Shown here: piece by piece, positions 23,014 to 33,800 of the stretch
How positions within the stretch are numbered: position 1 is the stretch's first letter
Layout of the letters: each line of letters starts with the position of its first letter
DNA from: Dysidea avara
Taxonomy: Eukaryota > Porifera > Demospongiae > Dictyoceratida > Dysideidae
DNA length: 64,000 nucleotides
Assembly (NCBI RefSeq): GCF_963678975.1
Contig: NC_089275.1
Location: forward strand, 32,995,116 to 33,059,115
Direction of reading: 5' to 3'
Program-made: the position numbers and the translations under genes
The notes under the pieces: generated by a model
The model's database searches: none
Told to the model about the DNA's origin: nothing
The model's input: only the letters and a program-made list of their open reading frames with translations

Positions 23014-23345
23014 GGCCACTTCAACTAAATCTTTGTTTCTCGGGCGAAATTCAGCCAAATAAAGGTCGGTAAAATAAAAATAGGCTATTTTGCTAGCTGA
23101 AGAGTGATATTGCGAGTCAAGCGGTGGCTAAGCTACATTACGGTTGCTGTATCACTTGTGAGTAGGCAGCTATATGTTGAGATATTTAGTGTTACTTACT
23201 TTTTAAGAGCTTAAAGATAAATTTGCAACTCTTTCGTGGCGTTATCACTCTTTGCAAGGTGATCACGTGATTAACATAATTATTTTATGCTAAAAAATAT
23301 AGGGTCGGTCGGGCCCGAGAAACAAAAGATTTAGTTGAAGTGGCC
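23014..23345. mobile_element. PIF/Harbinger-type miniature element
   Basis: Inverted ends GGCCACTTCAACTAAATCTT and AAGATTTAGTTGAAGTGGCC (continuing through TTGTTTCTCGGGC) are flanked by TTA on both sides (23011-23013 and 23346-23348). TTA duplication with GGCC ends is the Harbinger pattern. 332 bp, no transposase. Confidence 0.85.
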
Positions 23346-24900
23346 TTATCTTAGTTTGGTCAGTAAAGCAAATTTCTTCCAAATCTCAAATAACTAAACT
23401 TTCACAATTTATTGTATCATGAATAATACAACCTACTGGAGGACGTGAAATTGAATTTACAGGTTTTTACAATTGATTTTGTCCCATTTGCAATAGAGTT
23501 TGTCACTTTTGCAGAATTCTCTTTTGCTATTGATTTTATCATCCTTAACAAGATTGGCAGCTGCAGTAAACACGAAAACAAGATTATAGCAAGTGCTTGA
23601 CAATCTTGTTAAAGCACAACTGTTGTAAACAACTCTTTAATTCTTCTTACAGCTTCTTTAACAGCTTTGCAATTTTTGCTTAACCATTGATGATGGGTGT
23701 GGTCACTCGCCAACAAACTAATTAACTTGAAGGCCTTTGCGTATCTAGTGTCTCAAGTGGTATTCTCTATGGTAAAATGATCCACCTTGTGATAAGCGGC
23801 TAGTTTACTGCAGACGATGCAATTATGATGAATTCTTGTGCAAAAGTGACAAAATGTAATGTAAAAGCGATGAATTCAATCACACATATACATGCTTCAC
23901 ACATGAAATATCACATCAGATCAATAAAAGTGTTCGTGACCCCCTGACCACTCAAAATCTCCGGGCCCTGACCCTGTACTGTCATTACAAAACGTGGGTT
24001 GGCTTGGCTGTATATGAAACTGTTTTGTTGCTGGCTTGGTGTAGCAGAAACACACAACCTTGGACCTTACAATTAGGATAATTCACTAGTTTTTCACTTT
24101 AATCCATAAAAGTTTCAGAAGAATCCGTAAACATGTATTATCACAGGACACCATTATGTCTAACCTTATGTCATATGTAATAGCCCTGACAATCTATAAG
24201 AAACATTGGAAGTCATGTGAAAATAATAGATGTGATTCAGACTTCCGGATGTATGAATTTTTGTAACTTGACTTCGGAGACTGTGTAAAGAAACAGTGAA
24301 GGATGGAAGCAAGAGTTCATAATATTATGAACTCTTGATAGATGCTTGTCAGTATTATATATAAACATATAAACAAAGATTATCCAGCACTATATTTTGA
24401 AGAAAAGTCAGTGACTAAGTATGCTTTAGTCGCCAAAAAGATTTTGGTCAAATGTGAAATTTGTCCCACCAGCCCGAATTAAGCTACAATACTCCTCAGA
24501 CAATAATATTATGGGTATATTATAGTGTTTAAAGACATACTTGTTCAGTGGCCAATTTGCAGTGGTGGTTTTCGAGATGCTAATAGAGCACCCCATGTTT
24601 TATACATCCATAGTGATCTAAGTTCTGTAAAACATCATGGCTATTGACGGACGTGAGTTTAAATGTAATGGCTTTCTGTAAATATGTGTTTCCAGATTCT
24701 TCTGAAACCTCTATATAAAATGGTGATCAAGAAGGAAAAATATTGATGATCACAGTTCATTGCTCCAGTTGAAAGTGCATCACCCATCATCAACTGGCAG
24801 TGTGGAAGTGACTACCAATAGCAGAGTGACCTCAATCTGATGATGCAAACTTCAACATGAGTACTGTATATTTACCTGGAATAAAAGCAGCATAGTAGCG
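23346..24900. other. Non-coding stretch containing a 26-bp perfect palindrome
   Basis: No exon supported. At 24311-24336 the sequence AAGAGTTCATAAT is followed directly by its exact complement, giving a 26-base perfect palindrome with no loop. Confidence 0.55.
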
Positions 24901-25402
24901 GTAGTCCGCCACAAACTTGGCAGCGAGTGATTGTCTGGTAGCTCAGGTAGCTAGCCGACTCAGTTTATTTTATGCGTAGGCGCCTCAAGTGATGGTGAAG
25001 TGACTCTACATTGACAAGGAATCGTATAGTAGATAAGATTTCACATACTTGGAATCACAACTAACCTTGCTGTACTCACATGATTCGATGTTCCATCCCG
25101 TGTTCTATTTAATTGTCACCATCCCTATAGTAACACTCACGTGAGGATGCTATCGACAGCTGCAATTTGTTAGCAACCGTTTGGACATACGACGTTGAGT
25201 CGAATATTCACAAACGGAGGTTGTTGAGTAGGGCTGTACTTAAAGTTGTCGGAGCTGGTGGTGCATGGTGTAGGCCGGTGTTGGACTGAGCTGCCGCAAC
25301 TGGGTTGAACCATACCAGACTATTCGGTTTGTTTCATTATACTGATAATAATTTCTTGCTTGACTAAACTTTTTAGCAGGCGGCTACATACTGCAGTCGA
25401 CC
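24901..25402 (+). promoter_or_regulatory. Probable promoter and 5' region of the 25403 gene
   Basis: This interval is CpG-richer than its surroundings (clusters near 24895-25000, 25150-25215 and 25240-25310) and lies directly upstream of a GC-rich first coding exon. It includes CACGTGAGGATGC (25139), also seen at about 16311. No TATA box is obvious. Function is inferred from composition and position. Confidence 0.4.
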
Positions 25403-25690
25403 ATGAACTGTACGAAGGCGCTCCGCAGGCTCCTGTGCCGGCGGCTCAGGGGGCCGGTTCAATTAACTGCCATTCTCTCAGTTCCGGCGGCCGGGGTTTA
25501 CATACTAGCACTGATAACAGGTTGGTAACTATGTTATACTTGCAGTGGCTTTTAGTTTTTATATAGGTATGCTGACAGAAAAGTGTTGACAGAAGTGACA
25601 GGTCAGGATGAAGTGACACCAGGTACGGACAATACAAAGGTGTTAGCTATCATGTCACATATCATATCCTTTCTAGCAAACAGCAATTAG
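25403..25690 (+). CDS. Small single-pass hydrophobic protein, three-exon short form
   Basis: Exons 25403-25524 (ending TTG|GTAACT), 25567-25622 (after ATATAG, ending CCAG|GTACGG) and 25677-25690 (after TTTCTAG) join in phase to give 63 residues and a TAG at 25688-25690. The N-terminus is short and strongly basic (MNCTKALRRLLCRRLRG), followed by a hydrophobic helix (LTAILSVPAAGVYILALITG) and a polar tail (WYADRKVLTEVTGQ...). That layout suits a mitochondrial inner-membrane or other small single-pass protein. I cannot name a family. The first exon is GC-rich, unlike its surroundings, which supports real coding. An AATAAA lies at 26118. The second donor could instead splice to 29100. Confidence 0.55.
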
Positions 25691-26706
25691 TTCTAGGGAC
25701 ATGGATTGAAATACTGCTATATAGTCGGGATGGCCAGACCACCAAACGTGGTAAGATTATGGAATGCTATGATTTATCAATCATTTTTTCTTCCCAGAAC
25801 ACCGATTTGTAAATGTATAAGACCAGTCTTATGCTATTAAGACACAACTGATTCAATAACAACAGGTATTATACCGTACAATTCTTACATTAAAATTCAT
25901 AATCTATAATAATTGACAGAATTAGCTATACATTGCTTCTGAAAGAGATTTCAATCATGCATGGTAAGTACATTATTTCTTGGCTTCATCTGTTCACAAT
26001 GCATACCATAATGCCATAGAAACAACTGCAGAAATAGAAGATAGTGATAGCCGTATGCAGTTCCCATGGATGTCATTCATCTTAGATGTTCAGATATGCA
26101 GTGTCGAAACCTAGAACAATAAATGTAATTAGCAATATTTTGAAATATGTATTTGTAATTGTAAATGGATGTTAATCATACCAAAAAAAAACAGTCTGCA
26201 TTACATACAATGGCTAGAATGGTTATGGTAATGCATTATGGATGTAGATCATACTGGGAATACAGTGTGCATTACGTACTATGGGTAGAATGGTCAGTAA
26301 TGCACACAACAAATGGAATGCTCGGTGTGAGGAAGCATATCATCTGCAGTTTGGTGTGATATGCAACCAACTGTTTTAACAGTCGCATCAATTGTTAGGT
26401 AGCTAGCCGCACCAAAATTTTAAATACATCACGTGAATGCACTAGCTATTTTATGATAGAAGGAGGCACAGAGTGACCACGGTAAATGCATTAGCTGTGC
26501 TGCCTGTGCATATGAACATAGTAGAAGGGTGGAAGTCCCTCCACTCTTGTTCAACATGTACAGGTGTCAGTCCTGGCAGCCTTCAAGATCGAGATACTCT
26601 ACTGATAGAACAGTCAGAGACTGAAATAACAAGGCTAGCTAGTGTATCAAATAATCACCTCTCGCCTGCATCACTTTTTGTTTCATTGGGTGACGGGGAA
26701 CAAGCA
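25691..26706. other. Intron or 3' flank; diverged direct repeat
   Basis: Contains two diverged direct copies of a ~70-bp unit (around GTCTGCATTACATACAATGG near 26190 and GTGTGCATTACGTACTATGG near 26264). One CTCTACTGATAGAACAGTC variant of the dispersed motif lies near 26597. No supported gene. Confidence 0.5.
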
Positions 26707-26772
26707 ATGATGGCCTAGTGATCACAGTGCCGACTGCGTTATGAGGACGAGGTTTCAGGGGCCGGTGTAGGT
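26707..26772 (+). repeat. tRNA-derived SINE head
   Basis: Reads ATGGCCTAGTGATCACAGTG (box-A-like) followed after about 22 bases by GAGGTTTCAGGGGCC (box-B-like). The body is not recognisable. The arrangement is typical of tRNA-derived SINE heads. Confidence 0.5.
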
Positions 26773-27784
26773 ACCATGTAGACAGCTTTTTCTCCCACGG
26801 CGCTTATCGATTGAAAATTATCAGGCGCTTATACCTTTTTGGAAGTAGGCATTCCAGTATCCGAGATTTTTTAATAAAAAAATTCTCCGTATATTCCCCA
26901 ATAGAACCCTGGCACAAAATGACAACTCATGTTTAACTTGGGATTGCTCCGTCGTCCGAGCTCCAATGAGGGTGAAAATCGCTGTGGGGTTTTTCCACAC
27001 GCTGATCATCATGAAAATCTTAGTTTTATCGTGCGCGTTACATATAAGTAAGTTTTGTGTTGTTTTGTAATCTTTTCAAACCTTGTAATGTATGTAGAAT
27101 ACTTTAAAACTTTTAGAAACGTACGGTCGGGTGGAAGGTAGTCACTGGTGCTTACTCTAAAGTGCGTAGTTACTTCGCTCGGGTTAGCGATTTTCAGCTC
27201 CAGAGCAATTTTCTGATGGTTGTGTCATCAACTCAAAAGTATAAACCACTTCAAAGTCGGCATAACAATGCCATAATCGAAACCACAACTCCACCTTAGG
27301 AATTGTTGCATCATTGTGGCACCTCCACTTTAGTTGTTTACCTTTATAAGTTGTTAACTTGATGTTTTTACCAACTTGAGATAGCCACTTGCCTATGGGC
27401 ATACACCATTGTATTGAGAAGTGTGCAGTAGGTGAAACATATTTGCTCACCACAAAGCATACAAAGATCGCTGAGATCCAATAAGACCTGAAGTTACTCT
27501 CATAACATGTACAAACTTGCAGCTAAAAGCAACTGCAATTTCAAGATAGTCCAGATTGCTAGATGGCTTCCTGATTCAATTGTGCCATTTTCCCCTGTAA
27601 AATGTATGGGGAGCCCTGGAGAAAAAATGTAACCTTTTTTCAGTTTTTAAGCACTGTGCATGCCAAAGTAGCTAATTCCAACCCAACAAACTATATATTT
27701 CTGAGATCAGCAATCAATACTCTATCTATTGAGCATATAAAAAGCCTAAATTTTAAGATCAGTCTGGAATGCCTATTGGAAGTA

Positions 27785-27967
27785 CCGTATAGCCTAATAT
27801 TTCGAGGGAGGAAATTTTCGTTGATTTCGCGGTTTTGGGGTTTATCAGCGAAAATCGTTTTAGCCTTGAAATATTTAGACTTCCATATAGTGTAATACAT
27901 TTTGCAAATCCGCGAAAATTTTATTTTTAGCAACATTGCTCAACCTCGAAATATTTAGGCTATACGG
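27785..27967. mobile_element. CCGTATAGCC miniature element
   Basis: Ends CCGTATAGCCTAATATTTCG and CGAAATATTTAGGCTATACGG are inverted. The interior has TCGCGGTTTTGG and CCGCGAAAATTT stretches. A second, more diverged copy is at 28791-29022 and a relic near 40680-40770. The open frames across it are artefacts of the palindrome. Confidence 0.8.
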
Positions 27968-28103
27968 AACCGAAAGGTTTTTATATTCGCGTCTAGCAGT
28001 TTCCCCGAGCACTCGACTTTAGGGGCTGCGAAAAGTAGTGTTAGGGTTAGGGTCGGGTGGTCAGCTTTGGTTTCTTCTTTACCTTTAGGTTACCTTCTTC
28101 TTA

Positions 28104-28445
28104 TGCGCCTATCAATGTATTGCCCCACCACCCCCCCCCCCCCCCCCCTCGGGCGTAAGTGGGGCTTTACAGGGGGAATTGACACGAAACTGCTGCCCCA
28201 CTATGGGGCATTTGACGATCATTCAGTAAGCACCCAAATATTTTTTGTTGTAACTTCCTTCGCTATGTCAAATCCCGAGTAATTCCCGCGTTGCAACTGG
28301 GGCCAATGGTGGGGATTTGACATGATAGGTTTGCCCTACTATGGGGCATTTGACATTCGGCTGTGTCAAATCCCCACTATAGCCCCATATATGCCCGAGG
28401 GGGGGGGGGGGGGGGGGGTAGTGGGGCAATACATTGATAGGTGCA
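28104..28445. mobile_element. TTA-flanked miniature element with long C/G homopolymer arms
   Basis: Inverted ends TGCGCCTATCAATGTATTGC and GCAATACATTGATAGGTGCA, each continuing CCCCAC / GTGGGG, are flanked by TTA at 28101-28103 and 28446-28448. Just inside the ends lie an uninterrupted run of about 20 C and, in the opposite arm, about 20 G. No coding capacity. Confidence 0.85.
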
Positions 28446-28524
28446 TTACTATATAGACTCTACTGAGACTATACTACTTAAGTAATTATAACATTTATAA
28501 GGTAGAAAAATAGGGGATATGGGT

Positions 28525-28605
28525 AGCTAGCAGTGGTAGCACAGTGGTTAGCACACATGTATAAAGCTCCAGTAGTCCAAGGCTCAAGCCCCGGCTGAGT
28601 TTTGT
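28525..28605 (+). repeat. tRNA-derived SINE head
   Basis: AGTGGTAGCACAGTGGTTAG resembles box A, and about 40 bases on CAAGGCTCAAGCCCCGGC resembles box B. A T-rich tail (GTTGTTTTTTTT) follows. It could be an independent SINE insertion between two miniature elements. Confidence 0.6.
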
Positions 28606-28790
28606 GTTGTTGTTTTTTTTATGTTCAGTGACCCTTTTTTTGTCTAAGTTTTACTGTCGATTCAATAGACGTTACAGCTTATTGGCTTATTGAACTGGCT
28701 TTTGGTACAGTATCCACTTCCATAATTTTCAATCGATAAGCGCCGTGAAAGAAAAAGTGGTCTGCCATGGCACACATACCGTATTTTGCA

Positions 28791-29022
28791 TACCGTATAA
28801 CCTAAATATTTTAAGGGGAAAATTTTTTGATGTTGAGCAATAATGTAGCTAAAATAATACGTAATGTAGCTAAAAATAAAATTTTCGCGGATTTGCAAAC
28901 ACTCTCAAAATGTATTAGACTATATGGAGGTCTAAATATTTCAAGGATAAAACTTTCGCTGGTAACTGTGAAATCAGCAAAAAATTTTACCCTCAAAATA
29001 TTTAGACTATAAGATATACTGT
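28791..29022. mobile_element. Second, diverged CCGTATA miniature element
   Basis: Starts TACCGTATAACCTAAATATT, contains TTTTCGCGGATTTGC and ends near AAATATTTAGACTATAAG. The arrangement matches 27785-27967 but with extra central sequence and more substitutions. Confidence 0.6.
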
Positions 29023-29099
29023 AAGGCATGACAGTCTCCATACAAGCTATTTGTACGTGTAAGAAAAGCAAGCCCTTATTTGAAGACTCTTTATTTCAG

Positions 29100-29168
29100 T
29101 TGCTGATGCAGCAGCTGCATCAGTGCCAAAAGGCCGACTCAATCAGTTGAGGGCTAGTTCACTACCAG
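29100..29168 (+). CDS. Candidate internal exon of the longer 25403 splice form
   Basis: A TCTTTATTTCAG acceptor and a CCAG|GTATAC donor enclose 69 bases open in phase 1 to 1 (ADAAAASVPKGRLNQLRASS...). The phase matches both the exon ending at 25622 and the candidate at 30089. The Ala-rich content and a strong acceptor support it. If used, it replaces the short terminal exon at 25677-25690. Confidence 0.42.
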
Positions 29169-30088
29169 GTATACAATGCATGGATTGTTTCATAGGCCAT
29201 GAAATAGCTACTTAGCTGTGTACTTAGCAGCTAGATCAGAGTTTAATGGCTCTGTAGAGATTTTATTTTATTTATTTATTATCCTGGGTGCAGTAGTAGC
29301 TACCTATACCCGTGAAAAGTTAAGATTCATGGGAAACCATGGAAACCATGGGAATTTTCATAAGTATTCCATGGCAATATTCATGGCAATTTTATATGCT
29401 GTTACGATAGCTAGTGGTTGTACATGCATTGTTACAACAGACATCTCTCTTTAAAGCATCATGCTTTGCTTCTTTTTATTGTGTGGCTTCTGCCCTACAT
29501 GTATGCAGTGAGATTGCAAACTATTAGTCATATAAGTGTATGGATCATGGTATATACAGTATAGTACCTATATTGTTGTACGTAGCTAAGTAATCACTTT
29601 GTTATCAGTGGATATATATGTACAGATTATGTCATGCATCTACATTTTCATTGCATTGTATTTGCTTCAAATACATGTTTCTCATAGGGCTGTCAAGATG
29701 GGTTGTATCAATTAAACATTGTCAGTGTACAAATATTTAAAGCTCTGAATCATGGTTAAGTATATACGTAAAAAGGATTAGTGAAATATGTACAATAAAA
29801 GATAAGTAGTGATAATAGTGAACGTCACTGGAAATGACAGTTACTAAAATGTACAGTGATGCTCACTATTTGCCACTGTATTCATGGCTATAGACTGTTA
29901 ATATGAAAAAGATCCACCCCGTGCCATGTAGGGTCAAGTGGTCATTCACATGTTCTTTTTATTTACAGTACTTAGTGAAGAGCACTGTTAATAGAGGACC
30001 AATGTGAAGTCTATTAGCTGTACTACTGTACATAACACTAGGAGGTTGTTGTTTGCATTGTGACACTATTGTTTTATATGTGTTACAG
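29169..30088. other. Non-coding stretch, putative intron
   Basis: No other exon, RNA gene or defined repeat seen. Confidence 0.45.
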
Positions 30089-30201
30089 GTATAGACTATC
30101 TAATCAAAAACACCCAAGCTGTAAAAAAAGGTGCGGCCCCCAAAAAGGCCATGGTGAAAAAAGATGTGAAATCCAAGGTGGCGGCCAAGAAATGGCTGTG
30201 A
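30089..30201 (+). CDS. Candidate terminal exon read into the foldback repeat
   Basis: After a TGTTACAG acceptor, 113 bases are open in phase 1 to a TGA at 30199-30201. They encode a lysine/alanine-rich tail (AVKKGAAPKKAMVKKDVKSK onward). All but the first ten bases lie in the left arm of the foldback at 30099. The same frame is open in the copy at 42480. Phase agrees with 29100-29168. It may be an exonised repeat, or the arm may descend from a captured gene piece, or it may be chance. Confidence 0.3.
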
Positions 30202-30422
30202 TGGTAGGTTAATGGTAAAAATTTTAATAATGACAATTCAGGTGAATTTTGTGCCACTTGGTCTTGGCACCAAATTCACCTGAATTGTCGTTATTAAAAT
30301 TTTTACCATTAACCTACCATCACAGCCATTTCTTGGCCGCCACCTTGGATTTCACATCTTTTTTCACCATGGCCTTTTTGGGGGCCGCACCTTTTTTTAC
30401 AGCTTGGGTGTTTTTGATTAGA
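30099..30422. repeat. Foldback with ~155-bp near-perfect arms
   Basis: Left arm from TCTAATCAAAAACACCC to about 30255 and right arm to GATTAGA at 30422 are almost exact complements, with a tiny loop. One of the few differences, AATAATGAC against AATAACGAC, is found in the same place in the copy at 42480. Confidence 0.9.
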
Positions 30423-30452
30423 TATCACTTCTTTTTGTATTTGTATACTGCA

Positions 30453-30478
30453 AAGCCGGCCTATGGCTGGCTTTGGGG
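30453..30478 (+). other. Hairpin tail followed by T-run
   Basis: AAAGCCGGCC-TAT-GGCTGGCTTT forms a 10-bp stem followed by GGGGCTTTTTTAAC. In copy 2 (42828-42858) bases differ but the stem is largely kept. Confidence 0.6.
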
Positions 30479-30630
30479 CTTTTTTAACCCATGTGTTTTT
30501 TATTTACCACAGGAAGAAGAAAAGAACTTATAGAAGATTTTTAATAGTTCAATTATTTTTGATTTTATTAGTAATTATACAAATTATATACATATATTTA
30601 TTACATGCCCATTATTCCCCACAGGATATT

Positions 30631-32475
30631 TTTTAGCAGCTGATCTCTCTACTGGATGCATGACTTAAAATATAGCTGAACTATATACAGGATGGTTTCT
30701 TTGTAGCTGAATTCTCTCCAAGGTGACCTCTTCTAGCTGATCTCTCTACAGGATGATTTGTTTCTAGCAGAACTCTCTACAGGTGAATTGTTTGCAGCTA
30801 AACTCTCTACATGGTGCTGTCTTTGTAGCTGAACTCTCTACATGATGGTTTCTTTGTAGCTGAACTCTCTACAAGGTAACTTCTTCTAGCTGATCCCTCT
30901 ACAGGGCGATTTGTTTGTTGTTGAATTCTCTAAACGGTAATTTGTTTGAGGCTGAACTCTCTACATGGTGGTTTCTTTGTAGCTGAACTCTCTACAAGGT
31001 GACTTTTTCCAGCTGAACTCTATACAGAGTGATTTGTTTGCAGCTGAACTCTCTACATGATGGTTTCTTTGTAGCTGAACTCTCTATAAGGTGCATGACC
31101 TCTTCTAGCTGAACTCCTTACATTGTGTCTAGTTTCTATAAGGTGACCTCTTCTAGCTGAACTCCTTACATTGTGTCTAGTTAATTTGTTTGTAGCTAAA
31201 CTCTCTATAAGGTGATTCGTTCTCTCTGCAGGTTGATTTGTTTGTAGCTGAACTCTCTAAAGGGTGATTTGCTTGTAGCTGAACTCCTTACATTGTGTCT
31301 AGTTTCTAGCTGATCTCTCTACAGGGTGATTTGTTTGTAGCTGATCTCTCTGCAGGTTGATTTGTTTGTAACTGAAGTCTCTACAGGGTGATTTGTTTCT
31401 AGCTGATCTCTCTACAGGGTGATTTTTTGTAGCTGATCTCTCTGCAAGTTGATTTGTTTGTAGTCGATCTCTCTACAGGGTAATCTGTTTGTAGCTGAAC
31501 TGTCTATAAGGTGATTTGTTTGTAGCTGATCTCTCTGCAGGTTGATTTGTTTTAGCTGAACTCTCTACAGGGTGATTTGTTTGTAGCTGATCTCTCTGCA
31601 GGTTGATTTGTTTGTAACTGAAGTCTCTACAGGGTGATTTGTTTCTAGCTGATCTCTCTACAGGGTGATTTTTTGTAGCTGACCTCTCTTCAGGGCAATT
31701 TGTTTCTAGCTGATCGCTCTACAGGTTGATTTGTTTGTAGCTGATATCTCAACAGGGTGTATTGCTTGTAGCTGAACTCCTTACATTGTGTCTAGTTTCT
31801 AGATGATCTCTCTACAGGGTGATTTGTTTGTAGTTGATCTCTCTACAAGTTGATTTGTGTGTAGCTGATCTCTCTGTGAGTTGATTTGTTTGTAGTCAAT
31901 CTCTCTACAGGGTAATTTGTTTGTAGCTGAACTGTCTATAAGGTGATTTGTTTGTAGCTGATCTCTCTGCAGGTTGATTTGTTTTAGCTGAACTCTCCAC
32001 AGGGTGATTTGTTTCTAGCTTATCTCTCTACAGGTTGATTTATGTGTAACTGATCTCTCTACAAGCTGATTTGTTTGTAGCTGATCTCTCTGCAGGTTGA
32101 TTTATTTCTAGCTGATTTCTCTACAAGTTGATTTGTTTGTTGCTGATCACTCTAAAGATTGATTTGTTTGTAGCTGAACTCTCTGCAAAGTGTTTTGTTT
32201 GTAGCTGATCTCTCTACAGGGTAATTTGTTTGTAGCTGAATTCTCTCCACAGTGACTTGTTTGTAGCTGAATTCTCTAGAGAGTGTAACCGAACTCTCTA
32301 CAGGGTGCATGACTTGTTTATAGCTGAACTCTCTTCAGTGTGACTTGTAATGTTCTGAATCACTACAGTGATATATTTGTAGCTGAACTCTCTATAGGGT
32401 GACTTGCTGTCTATAAGATTAACTGTTTGCAGTTGAACTCCCTACAGAATAACTTGTAATGTAATAGAATTCTAC
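30631..32475 (+). repeat. 31-bp satellite array, copy 1
   Basis: Tandem units of about 31 bp, for example GATTTGTTTGTAGCTGATCT followed by CTCTGCAGGTT, with AACTCTCTACA and ATCTCTCTACA alternatives. Around 60 units. Frames through it are not genes. Confidence 0.92.
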
Positions 32476-32489
32476 AATGGAGTAAATAA

Positions 32490-33314
32490 ATTAGCTGAAT
32501 GCTCTATTAGGGTGACTGTTCTATTAGAGTATCTCGATCTCGCATTTGTTACACGGAGTTGGTTTTCGGGTCATAACTCAGTGGTTTGTAATCCAATTCT
32601 TCTATACTACTGCAAGGACTTTCTATGAAGATTATTCCAGCTATATACCGATTTTCAGCTCATTGCTCTTAGCGGTTTGCCTAGTAGGCGTGAAAACTAA
32701 TACTTCTTTATTACTAAAAATCGATCGCGTAACTGTGACACAGGTTGGGTTTTGTGTCATATCTCCGTGGTCTTAATCTCGATTCCTTTCAAACCACCAA
32801 AAGGCACTCCTACGATGGTTACTCCATCTACATAGCAATTTTCAACTCTTTCCATGAAGCGGTTTACCCTGTAGGCGTGACAACAAATCGATCTTGTTTT
32901 ACGCGAATAATCGGTCATAACTCCTGAACCATTCATCGGATTTGCACCAACTTTGATGCTAGGATTCGCCGTTGGACTCCCTTTCTGTGTGCCAAATTTC
33001 AAGGTGATCGGAGTACGAGTTTGCGTTGTATAGCAATTTTTGCAAGTGTGCGAAAAGACGAAGAAAAAAAAACCAAGAAAAAAACGAACCTTTGGCCGCT
33101 CATATCTCGGAAATAGCTTGAGTGATTTCCTTCAAATTTGGAATGTAGACTCCCCTAGCTGGCGGGCAGCTCTGCAGCAAATTTGGTTTCAATCGGATAA
33201 GCTAGCACCGAGATACAAAAGTGTGAAAATGACGTTTTCTTTCTTCCTGTAAATATACTCACGGTGTGGCGCGCCGGTTTCTTGGGCCGCACGACACACT
33301 ACCGTGTGTCTTGA
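32490..33314 (+). repeat. Terminal module of composite element, copy 1
   Basis: About 825 bp, roughly 94-95% identical by eye to 47066-47897. It begins with GCTCTATTAGGGTGACTG and CTATTAGAGTATCTCGATC. It contains three or four loosely related sub-units that start CATAACTC/CATATCTC and end near GTAGGCGTGA or CAAATTTCAAGG. After an AscI-type GGCGCGCC site, it finishes with the terminal hairpin (33293-33310). Short frames occur on both strands and none is convincing as a gene. Confidence 0.85.
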
Positions 33315-33379
33315 TTATGTTTTAATATGTAACAGCCAACCACGTACATTGTTCCTGAGTGACATATCACAAATGGTTC

Positions 33380-33800
33380 TAGGGACCCGCCGATTATGCT
33401 CATAATTTTACCTATTATGCTATGCTGCACTGCTCAAAAATTTACCTATTATGCTTAAATATATGCTAAATACTTACCCATTATGCTCAAATTATGCCCA
33501 ATTATTTATGCTTCAGTTCCCATGCTCTAGTAATAATTTCCAATTTATGGATAAATAATAAGTGGCTGAAGCACAAACTTGTCAAAATGTATATCACAGA
33601 AAAGATCGATATACTCCAATAGAACAGTCAGTTATATGATTGTTCTATTAGAGTATATCGATATTTTTGTGATAGCTATTTTGATAAGCAAGAATTCATA
33701 CTATTACACAAATATTCTACCTATTATGCTAGCATTATGCTCAATGCTTTCAGACACCTATTATGCTCATAATTATGCCAGCATAATCGGCGGGTCCCTA
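33380..33800. mobile_element. hAT-type miniature element, exact 8-bp target duplication
   Basis: Ends TAGGGACCCGCCGATTATGC and GCATAATCGGCGGGTCCCTA are perfect inverted repeats. AATGGTTC flanks both sides (33372-33379 and 33801-33808). Many TATTATGCT words point inward from both ends. The centre has a palindromic pair of the CTATTAGAG motif ending in ATATCGAT. 421 bp, no transposase. Confidence 0.95.

Larger units (their letters stand above)
30099..33314 (+). mobile_element. Composite satellite-bearing element, copy 1
   Basis: Order of parts: foldback (30099-30422), hairpin tail (30453-30478) with T-run, 31-bp satellite array (30631-32475), terminal module (32490-33314). The same order recurs at 42480-47897, and flanking DNA diverges immediately outside TCTAATC at the left and TCTTGAT at the right. 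The right end carries GACACAC-TACC-GTGTGTC. No long open frame codes for a transposase. A non-autonomous Helitron-like element is one reading (TC at the left, hairpin near the right end, A/T flank), but the right tetranucleotide is CTTG rather than CTRR and the hairpin touches the end. Confidence 0.7.

Noticed and set aside
28036-28056. Telomere-like TTAGGGTTAGGG
   Set aside because: Only about two units, inside ordinary sequence, so no evidence of a telomere or interstitial array.
28525-28605. Functional tRNA gene
   Set aside because: Boxes A and B are recognisable, but an acceptor stem and anticodon arm cannot be folded properly. It is better read as a SINE head.
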